DNA of 64,000 nt from Allomuricauda sp. ARW1Y1 (lineage in GTDB: Bacteria > Bacteroidota > Bacteroidia > Flavobacteriales > Flavobacteriaceae). Location of the stretch: assembly GCF_013407935.1 (NCBI RefSeq), contig NZ_JACBZU010000002.1, positions 744,001-808,000 of the forward strand, written 5' to 3'. The notes under the pieces are model-generated. The model was given only the letters and a program-made list of their open reading frames with translations, did not search any database and had not been told where the DNA came from. Each line of letters starts with the position of its first letter. Positions within the stretch are counted from its first letter, which is position 1. The translations under genes were made by a program, and so were the position numbers. Of this stretch, positions 17,855-26,113 are shown piece by piece.

Positions 17855-19378
17855 CTATTTTTTTAAATGATCTGGCAACAATTCCATAGGAAATGATTGA
17901 TAACTAATAGGGCGCACCCAACGCTTGATGGAATGCACCCCAACCGCGGTAAACCTTGAATCGGTAGACGCCGGGTAAGGTCCCCCATGTTGCATGGATG
18001 CACATACCTCCACCCCGGTGGGCACACCATTATAAATGATTCGTCCCACACGGTGCTGCAACGCATCAACCAATCTTGACAAATTCAATGTATCATTCTT
18101 TTCTGCGATGAGAGTGCCGGTCAATTGTCCTTCCAAACCTTCAATAATCTGAATCAATTCCGCTTCGTCCTCACATTGTACCACCATGGAAAAGGGACCA
18201 AAAACCTCTTGGTGCATCTTCGGATTATCCAAAAATGCCTTACCTGAAACAGTGGCAATGGTCGCAGCAGCTTCATTGGCATCCAAATTCCCATCGTAGG
18301 TTGCCACCACCTCAACACCTTCTTGCCCTGTTACCGCATCTCCTTTGGAGATGTACCCTTTTTTGATATTGGGGTGCAACATGGTTTGCGGGGCTATGGA
18401 GACGGTTTCTTTGGCCAACTCTTGAATAAAACTATAGGTATCTTCACTCTTTACCGTCAACAAAAGCCCTGGATTGGTACAAAACTGTCCCGTACCCAAG
18501 GTAATGGACCCTGCGTAGGTTTTGGCGAGTTCACTTCCTCTTTTCGAAATGGCACTCGCGGTCATGATCACAGGATTGATACTGCCCATTTCGGCAAAAA
18601 CAGGAATAGGTTCCTCTCTTTTGGCTGCCAAATCGAACAGTGCCCTGCCTCCACCGATACTTCCCGTAAAACCAACCGCTTTTACTTTTGGATGTTTCAC
18701 CAAATCGATTCCGGCCTGTACCGAACCATTGATGCTTGAAAAAACACCTTTGGGCATTCCCGTTTTTTCGGCGGCCTTAACAATGGCCGAAGCTACCAAC
18801 TCATTGGTTCCCGCATGCATGGGATGGGACTTCACAATCACGGGGCAACCTGCCGCCAAGGCACTTGCCGTATCGCCTCCTGCAGTGGAATACGCCAACG
18901 GAAAATTACTGGCCCCAAAAACGGCCACTGGCCCCAAGGGAATCATGGTTTTTCGCAAATCCGGTTTAGGCTGCGGTTTTCTATCGGGCTGGGCCGCATC
19001 AAATGTATTTTCGCGCCAATCGTCGTTGGCAACCAGTTCGGCAAACGAACGCAACTGAAAAACAGTTCGTCCCCGTTCGCCAATGGCCCTGCCCTCGGGC
19101 AAACCCGACTCCAACATGTAGGTATCGATCAATTCTTGGTCCAAGGCCAACATTTCGTCAGCAATGGTATTTAAAAAATCGGCCCGTTGTTTGCCTTGCA
19201 TCGTTCGGAATACCTTAAAAGCCTCCCAAGCCATGTCCACCGCCGTGTCTATTTCATCTTTGGTGGCTTCCACGAATACCGTTGGGTTCTGAACGTTTTT
19301 TTTAGGATCTACCGTTCTGAATTCTACGGAACCATCTGCCTTAAACTGTCCTCCAATACAGTTTTTACCTGTCATCAT
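17855..19378 (-). CDS. 2,5-dioxovalerate (alpha-ketoglutarate semialdehyde) dehydrogenase
   Basis: This is a 507-residue aldehyde dehydrogenase of the alpha-ketoglutarate semialdehyde dehydrogenase group. Key residues are visible: Lys183 in PVIVKSHPMH, general base Glu263 in FAEMGSINPV and nucleophile Cys300 in GQFCTNPG. It would oxidise 2,5-dioxopentanoate to 2-oxoglutarate, the last step of hydroxyproline breakdown (also used in pentose and sugar-acid pathways). Its ATG overlaps the stop of the upstream deaminase gene by 4 bp, and the epimerase follows by 3 bp, so translation is tightly coupled. The enzyme acts in the cytoplasm and feeds the TCA cycle. Confidence 0.9.
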   Translation of the reverse strand: MMTGKNCIGGQFKADGSVEFRTVDPKKNVQNPTVFVEATKDEIDTAVDMAWEAFKVFRTMQGKQRADFLNTIADEMLALDQELIDTYMLESGLPEGRAIGERGRTVFQLRSFAELVANDDWRENTFDAAQPDRKPQPKPDLRKTMIPLGPVAVFGASNFPLAYSTAGGDTASALAAGCPVIVKSHPMHAGTNELVASAIVKAAEKTGMPKGVFSSINGSVQAGIDLVKHPKVKAVGFTGSIGGGRALFDLAAKREEPIPVFAEMGSINPVIMTASAISKRGSELAKTYAGSITLGTGQFCTNPGLLLTVKSEDTYSFIQELAKETVSIAPQTMLHPNIKKGYISKGDAVTGQEGVEVVATYDGNLDANEAAATIATVSGKAFLDNPKMHQEVFGPFSMVVQCEDEAELIQIIEGLEGQLTGTLIAEKNDTLNLSRLVDALQHRVGRIIYNGVPTGVEVCASMQHGGPYPASTDSRFTAVGVHSIKRWVRPISYQSFPMELLPDHLKK

Positions 19379-20298
19379 ACTTCGTTATTTATGTTTTTAT
19401 AGTCCGGAAGCTCCGGTCTATGTTTCATTGCGGTTTCAATCACTTGTAAAACGCGTTCCCGTTCAGCGCCTTGCAAGGGCAATCGGGGTGCTCGCAGATG
19501 TTCGGTGCCAATTCCTGTGGCCACTTCGGCCAGTTTGATGTTTTGTACCAATTGTGGACTAATGTCCAACTCCAACAACGGCATAAACCATCGATATATC
19601 TTCAGGGCTTCCTCAATCCTGCCTGCTTTCACCAACTCATAAATGGCAACCGTTTCGGCAGGATAGGCACAAACCAGTCCGGCCACCCAACCTACGGCGC
19701 CTATGACCAAACTTTCCAATCCCAAGGTATCCACTCCTGTGAAAACCTTTACACGATCGCCAAACCTGTTCTGGATTCGGATCACGTTGGTAATATCTCG
19801 GGTAGACTCTTTAATGGCTTGGATATTGTCGCACGCCATCAATTCCTCCAACATATCCAAAGTCACCTCGATCTTATAATCTACTGGATTATTGTACAGC
19901 ATAATCGGCAAAGAGGTGTTTTTGGCCACTGCCTTAAAATAGGCGACCGTTTCATAATCGGTAGCCTTGTAGCGCATGGGCGGCAACAACATTAATCCTT
20001 GGGCACCCACTTTTTCCGCAGTCTGGGCGGCTTCAATAGCACCTTTGGTGCTTTGTTCCGCCACGTTCATGATCACCGGAATTTTTCCGTCGGCCAAAGC
20101 AATCGATGTTTTGATCAAGGTTTCCTTTTCTTCTTGTTCCAAGGTGCTCGCCTCTCCCAAGGTACCCCCTAAAATAATCCCGTGTACCCCTGCATCGATT
20201 TGCGCTTTTATGTTCTTTTCGAACATCACAAGGTCCAAGGTATCGTCGCTAGTAAACTTTGTAGTTACCGCTGGCATTACGCCTTCCCATTTTACCAT
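19375..20298 (-). CDS. Pyrroline-4-hydroxy-2-carboxylate deaminase (DapA family)
   Basis: This 307-residue protein belongs to the dihydrodipicolinate synthase / N-acetylneuraminate lyase family. The Schiff-base lysine is Lys163 (QAIKEST) and the conserved tyrosine is Tyr135 (MLYNNP). Beside a hydroxyproline epimerase and a 2,5-dioxovalerate dehydrogenase, the fitting reaction is deamination of 1-pyrroline-4-hydroxy-2-carboxylate to 2,5-dioxopentanoate. It is the first gene of the operon, so the promoter should be in the 137-bp gap shared with the divergent AraC regulator. 2-Keto-3-deoxy-sugar-acid aldolase or dehydratase activity is an alternative, but the context argues against it. Confidence 0.85.
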   Translation of the reverse strand: MVKWEGVMPAVTTKFTSDDTLDLVMFEKNIKAQIDAGVHGIILGGTLGEASTLEQEEKETLIKTSIALADGKIPVIMNVAEQSTKGAIEAAQTAEKVGAQGLMLLPPMRYKATDYETVAYFKAVAKNTSLPIMLYNNPVDYKIEVTLDMLEELMACDNIQAIKESTRDITNVIRIQNRFGDRVKVFTGVDTLGLESLVIGAVGWVAGLVCAYPAETVAIYELVKAGRIEEALKIYRWFMPLLELDISPQLVQNIKLAEVATGIGTEHLRAPRLPLQGAERERVLQVIETAMKHRPELPDYKNINNEV

Positions 20299-20388
20299 AA
20301 TGTAAGCTTAATTTTTTCCTTTCTAAAATTACGAAGGGAGTCCTTTTTTCTTTTGTTCGATTATTAGCCTATTATGATAGTATATTAC

Positions 20389-20428
20389 CCTAAATTAGCT
20401 TCAAAATCAATTTTTCAAATAATTTAGG
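20389..20428. promoter_or_regulatory. Inverted repeat upstream of the AraC regulator
   Basis: CCTAAATTA (20389-20397) and TAATTTAGG (20420-20428) form a perfect 9-bp inverted repeat with a 22-bp spacer, ending 7 bp before the AraC-type ATG. It lies in the divergent gap with the hydroxyproline operon and could be an operator or a 5' leader hairpin. Confidence 0.4.
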
Positions 20429-20435
20429 CGTATCC

Positions 20436-21278
20436 ATGAAGGTGCTTCCCTTTAAAATACCAAAACCACAGCATGAGGCGCTGGTGTACCAAATTGACCG
20501 CGAACAGGTATTTTATGACCAGTTGCACCAACATGCGGAAATTCAGATCAGTTATGTGGAAAAAGGTGCCGGGGCACTGATTGTAGGGGACAGCATCAAT
20601 GAATACAAAGCTGGCGACATTCTGGTCATTGGTAGTTTTGTCCCTCATGTATTCCGAAGCGACACCCGAATCAAGGAAGAATCATTGATGCACACCTTGT
20701 TTTTTGACCAAGATTCCTTTGGAAAAGGATTCTTCCAACTGGCAGACCTTTCATCCATCCAACAATTCTTTAAAAAGGCAGAGTTTGGAATGCGCATCAC
20801 TTCAAGACAAAGCAAGATCGTTCCATTGTTCCATGCGCTTTCAGCACAAAACAAAGTGGAACAAATCGCATCGTTACTGCTGATCATCGACCAAATCAAC
20901 AAATCCAATACAGTGCCACTTTCCGCTTTTGTATATCGCAAATCGTTCACGGATGATGAGGGCAAACGGATGAGCAAGGTATACGATTATGCGATGGAAC
21001 GGTACAGGGAGCCCATCACTTTGGAAGAAATTGCAGAAAAGGCCAACATGACGAAGAATGCGTTCTGTAGATACTTTAAAAAAAGGACCAACAAGACATT
21101 TTTCCAATTTTTAATCGAAATACGCATTGAAAATGCCTGTAAGCTCCTCTTAAAAAATCCCGAACGCTCCATTGCTTCGATTTCTGAACAGTGCGGTTTC
21201 AACAATATTGCCAACTTTAACCGCAAGTTCAAGGAATTCAAGCACTGCACACCAACGCAATACCGCCATCAATTTTGA
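20436..21278 (+). CDS. AraC-family regulator of the hydroxyproline operon (cupin + HTH)
   Basis: This 280-residue cytoplasmic regulator has an N-terminal AraC-type cupin ligand domain (about 20-150; QLHQHAEIQISYVEKGAGAL and later IGSFVPHVF) and a C-terminal double HTH (about 180-280; ITLEEIAEKANMTKNAFCRY and SIASISEQCGFNNIANFNRK). It is transcribed away from the deaminase, dehydrogenase and epimerase genes, so it probably controls them in response to hydroxyproline or an intermediate. The HTH assignment is certain; the regulon is inferred from position. Confidence 0.87.
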   Translation: MKVLPFKIPKPQHEALVYQIDREQVFYDQLHQHAEIQISYVEKGAGALIVGDSINEYKAGDILVIGSFVPHVFRSDTRIKEESLMHTLFFDQDSFGKGFFQLADLSSIQQFFKKAEFGMRITSRQSKIVPLFHALSAQNKVEQIASLLLIIDQINKSNTVPLSAFVYRKSFTDDEGKRMSKVYDYAMERYREPITLEEIAEKANMTKNAFCRYFKKRTNKTFFQFLIEIRIENACKLLLKNPERSIASISEQCGFNNIANFNRKFKEFKHCTPTQYRHQF

Positions 21279-21349
21279 CATATCTGGGCAAAGCACTTGG
21301 ATGTCGGGCCGTTTATCCATAATTTCAATCCTACTAAGCCGCACAGCGT

Positions 21350-22717
21350 TTGTACACCATCATCGACATAGAGACTACGGGCAACGGAATCAAAGGCAAC
21401 AAGATTACGGAGATTTCCATTTTTAAATATGATGGCAATCAAATTGTGGACGAATTCACCTCCCTTGTCAATCCACAATGTCCTATCCCCTATTTTATCA
21501 CGGGACTAACGGGCATTGATGACCACATGGTGCAAAATGCTCCCGTATTCCATGAGATTGCCGATGCGGTCCAACGCATTACCGAGGGATGTATTTTTGT
21601 GGCGCACTCCGTCAATTTTGATTATGGCGTGATCAAGGAGGAATTTCGACAAATCGGGGTTGATTTTAACCGAAAGAAGCTGTGTACAGTTCGGCTGTCC
21701 CGAAAACTGATTCCCGGACTGCGTTCGTACAGCTTGGGAAAACTCTGCTCGGCCATACAAATTCCTTTGGTGGACCGGCACCGTGCCCGAGGTGATGCCC
21801 ATGCCACCGTACTTTTGTTTGAGAAGTTGTTGGAACAGCCTGAGGCTGATACCATTTTCAAAAAGTTTTTGAACGCCAGAAGCCAAGAAGCTACCCTTCC
21901 GCCCCATTTGCCCAAATCAGTATTTGACCGTATTCCCCAAAAACCGGGCATCTACTATTTTATGAATCAAAAAGGGGAGATTATTTATGTGGGAAAGGCC
22001 ATCAACCTAAAAAAACGGGTGTTGGGCCATTTTTACGACAAGAGCCGAAAGGAAATCCAAATGTGCAGCGAGACGGCCAACATTGATTTCAAACTCTCAG
22101 GCAGCGAATTGGTCGCACTTTTGATGGAATCCGCAGAAATCAAACGGTTGTTCCCACCCTATAACCGCGCCCAAAAAAGAATGGGCAAGCAGTACGCCAT
22201 TTTTGCCTACGAAGATAGAAATGGCATTACCCACCTGGCCTACAATACCACCAAAGGGATACCAAACCCGTTAAAAATACTCCACAACCAAACGGAATGC
22301 CGGGCGTATTTGGAAGAGGTATGCAAGGTATTCTCGCTCTGTCCCCGTTACTGTCATTTGCAACAGACCACATCGGCCTGTTCCCATCACGAAATAAATA
22401 GCTGCGAAGGTATCTGCCGGGGCGAGGAGAAAATAGACGCTTATAACCAGAAAGTCGAAGAGGCCATCGCCCACATGAAAATGCTCTCCTCGGAAATCAG
22501 GGTTATCCAAGAAAAAGGCCGAAACGAAAATGAACATGCCGTCATTTTGATTGCGGATGGCATTTACAAGGGTTTTGGTTTTGTCGATACCGAGACGCAG
22601 TTATCCAATCTTGAAGATGTGGAGGCTTTTATCACCCCACAAAAGCATACTTTGGAAACAGAAAGTATTTTGACACAGTATTTTCTCAAACAAAACAAGA
22701 GTAAGGTGCTCGTGTAA
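21350..22717 (+). CDS. DEDDh exonuclease fused to GIY-YIG/UvrC-type nuclease
   Basis: This 455-residue protein joins two nucleases. Residues 1-165 are a DnaQ-type 3'-5' exonuclease with Asp6/Glu8 (DIETTG), Asp91 (HSVNFDYG) and His144/Asp149 (HRARGDA). Residues about 195-280 are a GIY-YIG endonuclease domain (KPGIYYF, IIYVGKAINLKKR) with its YNRAQK end. A cysteine cluster follows (Cys325, 331, 335, 344, 352, 356), resembling the iron-sulfur region of UvrC and Cho. The fusion is known from epsilon-subunit-like proteins in several phyla and suggests DNA repair in the cytoplasm. An in-frame TAA at 21335-21337 leaves the TTG at 21350 as the only start that keeps the exonuclease motif. Confidence 0.85.
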   Translation: MYTIIDIETTGNGIKGNKITEISIFKYDGNQIVDEFTSLVNPQCPIPYFITGLTGIDDHMVQNAPVFHEIADAVQRITEGCIFVAHSVNFDYGVIKEEFRQIGVDFNRKKLCTVRLSRKLIPGLRSYSLGKLCSAIQIPLVDRHRARGDAHATVLLFEKLLEQPEADTIFKKFLNARSQEATLPPHLPKSVFDRIPQKPGIYYFMNQKGEIIYVGKAINLKKRVLGHFYDKSRKEIQMCSETANIDFKLSGSELVALLMESAEIKRLFPPYNRAQKRMGKQYAIFAYEDRNGITHLAYNTTKGIPNPLKILHNQTECRAYLEEVCKVFSLCPRYCHLQQTTSACSHHEINSCEGICRGEEKIDAYNQKVEEAIAHMKMLSSEIRVIQEKGRNENEHAVILIADGIYKGFGFVDTETQLSNLEDVEAFITPQKHTLETESILTQYFLKQNKSKVLV

Positions 22718-22730
22718 TCCTAAAGGCAGT

Positions 22731-23507
22731 TTATACTCTTGGCTTTAAAACGACTTTAAATTCGGCCGTATTCTTTAGCTTTTCGAAGCCTTGGTGCAAA
22801 TCCGATTGTTTTACGGCATACGGGTAAAATGAAATCGGTTCGATACAGACCATGTTTCTTACTTCCGTCCAACACATAAAGTTGCCAAAACCTCCGGTTT
22901 CGATGGTGATTTCCTTTTTATCGTTTAAGGTAACGGAGGTACAATCTGAAATTTGAAGTGCCCTACTCCCCACGGCTAAAACTTCATCCAGTGAAATCCT
23001 TTTGCCATTGGCCAAAATAACAGGAGATTCCGTATGGAGTTTAAAGGCAGGATGGTACCCGAGCATAAACGGCATTCCCTCTTCACCGGTAATTTTAAAA
23101 TTGATTTCCAGACTGGAATCGGTCAACAAAAAAGTTTTCTCAAACCGAAAGTCATAAGGCCAGGTAAGGGCTTCTTCCGTAGATTTTTCGGGAAACTTGG
23201 AATTGTGTACCTCAGTGCCCGAATGGTATTGCTTCACAAAAGCGGCAGCGGTTTCTGTTTGTTCCGTCAGCTGATATTCCATTTGGCGCAAGTGCCCATG
23301 CTGGTCTTGCACGGCCTCTCCTTTAGGGGTTTTTACACGAAAACCAGCCTCGTTGACCGGGCCGATAATAGGAAACATTTCAGTATCGGCGCTGCTCCAT
23401 CCCGGGCTTCCCTTTTGGTGGATAAATTCATGTCCATCCACTTGATAGCCCACGAGTTCGCCCGCGTCAATCTTTACGGTGGCGTTTTTGTTTTGTAGTA
23501 TTACCAT
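22731..23507 (-). CDS. Aldose 1-epimerase family protein
   Basis: This 258-residue protein is a galactose-mutarotase-like enzyme. The family signatures are EFIHQKGSPGWSSADTEMFP near residue 30, the acid/base-type histidines in DQHGHLRQMEY and PFMLGYHPAFKL, and a late CIEPISFYPYA with the likely catalytic Glu. It should interconvert alpha and beta anomers of a hexose or a related sugar in the cytoplasm. Its start codon overlaps by 1 bp the stop of the M20 peptidase gene, so the two are cotranscribed and translationally coupled, although their functions do not obviously match. Its 3' end faces the nuclease gene. Confidence 0.82.
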   Translation of the reverse strand: MVILQNKNATVKIDAGELVGYQVDGHEFIHQKGSPGWSSADTEMFPIIGPVNEAGFRVKTPKGEAVQDQHGHLRQMEYQLTEQTETAAAFVKQYHSGTEVHNSKFPEKSTEEALTWPYDFRFEKTFLLTDSSLEINFKITGEEGMPFMLGYHPAFKLHTESPVILANGKRISLDEVLAVGSRALQISDCTSVTLNDKKEITIETGGFGNFMCWTEVRNMVCIEPISFYPYAVKQSDLHQGFEKLKNTAEFKVVLKPRV

Positions 23508-24805
23508 TAGTTAGTGTTGATCAATCGATAAATTAAGATGGCCGTGCGTTTGGTCAAAGCCTCGATGGTATTCAGGTTAACGGTCTCCTGCGGCGTATGT
23601 GCACCGGAGCCCATGGTTCCCAATCCGTCCAAACCATCTACATATTCAGCTACAAAAGATACGTCTGCCGCCCCGCGTCTTCCGGGATCATAAGCCAAGA
23701 CCTCACCTTGATTTAAATCTAAACTCACCTGGTTCAAAGTACCCAATAGGGCAAGGTTTCCTTCCGTGGGCTGCATGGCAGGGTAGCTATCCGTAAAACT
23801 GATGGTGGCCGAGGTCTGTGGTAAATTATTGGCCACGATCTCCCTCATTTTGGCCCTTGCCCGTTCTTTTTGTTCCTCCGATATAAATCGAAGTCCTCCC
23901 TTTACCACTGCTTTTTGGGCCACAACATTGGTTTTTCCAAAGGCATCGCCCTTGCTGGTCTTTTCATCAAAATTGACAAAGGTGCCTCCAAGCAAAACGC
24001 CAGGATTGAAGGTCAGCAAATCTTCCCCTTTTACATCGGTATAAAATTGATGTAGGATTCGGGACATTTCAAAAATGGCACCAGCACCGGTACGCTCGCT
24101 GAACACACCCGAGGAATGGGCCCGTTTTCCTTCCACTTCCACCGCCCAGCCCGAAGCGCCTCTTCGGGCCACGGTTGCATAGTTGAACCCTGTTGATGTT
24201 TCAAAGCCCAACGCAATATCGCTTCGCTTGGCGGCATCGATCAAGTCTTTTCTACTTATCGACAAGGGTTTACCCGTACTTTCCTCATCCCCGGTAAACG
24301 CGACAATGATCTGTGCATCATCCAACAAGCCGTTGTCCGAAAGTGCCTTGAGGGCATACAGCACGATGACATCCCCGCCCTTCATGTCATTTCCGCCCGG
24401 GGCATGGGCAACGCTATCGTTTACCATTTCAAAGGTCTGGAATGGACTGTCCTCTTCAAAAACGGTATCCAAGTGACCGATCAGCAATAACTTTTTACCC
24501 TTGGTCCCTCTGGTTTCGGCAAAAAGATGACCTGCACGGTTCATTTCTGCGGGCATCTCTATCCATTTGGTCTCAAATCCAATATTATCAAAGGCATCCT
24601 TAAACACCATTCCCACTTCCTTAACCCCTTTGGCATTAAGGGTACCACTATTGATATTGACCACCTGTTCCAAGAAATCTATGGCATCGGCATTGTTCTT
24701 TTCGATGGTGGAAACAATCTTTTTTTCGGTTCTGGAAAGTTTTTGAGCTGAAATGGAAGCTGTAAGCAATACAGCTATTAAAGTCATGTAATATTTGAAA
24801 ATCAT
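23507..24805 (-). CDS. Exported M20-family metallopeptidase (carboxypeptidase G2-like)
   Basis: This 432-residue protein has a signal peptide (MTLIAVLLTASISAQ region) and an M20 two-zinc aminoacylase fold. Metal ligands are visible in LIGHLDTVFE, GGNDMKGGD and FTGDEEST, where the first Glu of EE is the general base. A dimerisation lid domain follows (about 215-330). The closest known group is glutamate carboxypeptidase / carboxypeptidase G2. It would release C-terminal amino acids from small peptides or N-acyl amino acids in the periplasm. It overlaps the downstream mutarotase gene by 1 bp. Confidence 0.87.
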   Translation of the reverse strand: MIFKYYMTLIAVLLTASISAQKLSRTEKKIVSTIEKNNADAIDFLEQVVNINSGTLNAKGVKEVGMVFKDAFDNIGFETKWIEMPAEMNRAGHLFAETRGTKGKKLLLIGHLDTVFEEDSPFQTFEMVNDSVAHAPGGNDMKGGDVIVLYALKALSDNGLLDDAQIIVAFTGDEESTGKPLSISRKDLIDAAKRSDIALGFETSTGFNYATVARRGASGWAVEVEGKRAHSSGVFSERTGAGAIFEMSRILHQFYTDVKGEDLLTFNPGVLLGGTFVNFDEKTSKGDAFGKTNVVAQKAVVKGGLRFISEEQKERARAKMREIVANNLPQTSATISFTDSYPAMQPTEGNLALLGTLNQVSLDLNQGEVLAYDPGRRGAADVSFVAEYVDGLDGLGTMGSGAHTPQETVNLNTIEALTKRTAILIYRLINTN

Positions 24806-24868
24806 GGTTGGTTATTTTATGCTACAAGGTATCAATTTAGAATGATAAATCATGATTCCTTACTAACC

Positions 24869-26110
24869 CTACTCAAATTGAATGGCTTTTACCGGAGTTA
24901 TTTTAGTGATGATGTAAGAGGGCACCAACAACATCAACAAGCAGAGCAACATCACTCCCAAATTCAAGAGTAAGATCGTGAACAAATCCATGTGCACAGG
25001 GATGTAATCGATATAGTATTCTTCCGGGTTTGGGAATTTGAACATGCGGTACTTATCCTGCAGAAAGATGACGCCCAACCCAATCAGGTTGCCCCAAAAT
25101 AGCCCAATGGCAATCAAATAGGCAGCGTTGTACAAAAACACCTTTCGGATGCTCCAGTTCGCAGATCCCAGAGCCTTAAGGATTCCTATCATTTGGGTAC
25201 GTTCCAAAATCAGGACCAGCAGGGCGGTAATCATGTTGATGCCGCCTACAATAATCATAATCCCAATAATCAGGGCAATATTGAAATCAAAAAGGCCTAT
25301 CCATTCAAAAATGCGGAAATACTTGTTTTTGATATTCTGTGTATCCAAAACGGATACCGTTTTTCCATAGATCTCATTGCTTTTTTCCTCCAACTGGTCA
25401 AAATCATCAATAAACACCTCAAAGTTTCCAATTTGATTGTCCTCCCATCGGTTCATCAATTGGATGTGACGGATATCCACAAACACATAGGTTTCATCAA
25501 ATTCCTCAAAACCGCTATCATAGATGCCCACGATTTCGAACCTACGGTTGTTTGGGGGTTTGGAGGCATCGCCATCCCTTAGAAAAAAGGAAAAAAAGCT
25601 ATCGCCCACCTTCAACCTCAGCCTATTGGCCATTAAACTGGATATAAGTACTTCCTCATTCAACTTACCGCTATAATCGGGCAACCTACCGTCCACCAAA
25701 TATTCCTCAAAAGTGCTCCAATCGTAATCGGTACCCACTCCTTTGGCCAGCATGCCCTCAAACGTATCTGCAGTTCGGATGATTCCACCTTTGGTGGCCA
25801 CTGCCTGCACATGCCTCACCCCTTCCACATTTTTAAATTCAGGATAGAAATCTTGGTTGATGGAAATCGGGGTCAGGGAGACTTCGGAATTATTGTTATC
25901 GAAATTGGAAATTTGGATATGGCCGTTGAAGGCAGCAACTTTTTCGCGAATTTTGTTCTTGAGGCCAACACCAGTGGCAATGGCAATAAGCATCATTACC
26001 ACACCGATGGCGATTGCGGCGATGGCAATTTTTATTATCGGGGCGGAAATACTAATTTTATGTTCCTTCCCTGTCACCAGGCGTTTGGCTATAAACAATT
26101 CTAAATTCAA
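24869..26110 (-). CDS. LolC/E-type ABC transporter permease
   Basis: This 413-residue inner-membrane protein has one N-terminal transmembrane helix (about 25-48, IKIAIAAIAIGVVMMLIAIA), a periplasmic MacB-like domain (about 50-265) and three C-terminal helices forming an FtsX-like domain (VSVLDTQNIKNKYFRIFEWI precedes it). This is the lipoprotein-releasing LolC/E layout. No ATPase gene (LolD) lies adjacent, so its partner must be encoded elsewhere. The only usable start is the TTG at 26108-26110, because no ATG occurs between the upstream in-frame stop at 26123-26125 and the first helix. The start is only 3 bp from the divergent namZ start. Confidence 0.85.
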   Translation of the reverse strand: MNLELFIAKRLVTGKEHKISISAPIIKIAIAAIAIGVVMMLIAIATGVGLKNKIREKVAAFNGHIQISNFDNNNSEVSLTPISINQDFYPEFKNVEGVRHVQAVATKGGIIRTADTFEGMLAKGVGTDYDWSTFEEYLVDGRLPDYSGKLNEEVLISSLMANRLRLKVGDSFFSFFLRDGDASKPPNNRRFEIVGIYDSGFEEFDETYVFVDIRHIQLMNRWEDNQIGNFEVFIDDFDQLEEKSNEIYGKTVSVLDTQNIKNKYFRIFEWIGLFDFNIALIIGIMIIVGGINMITALLVLILERTQMIGILKALGSANWSIRKVFLYNAAYLIAIGLFWGNLIGLGVIFLQDKYRMFKFPNPEEYYIDYIPVHMDLFTILLLNLGVMLLCLLMLLVPSYIITKITPVKAIQFE

Positions 26111-26113
26111 CGA

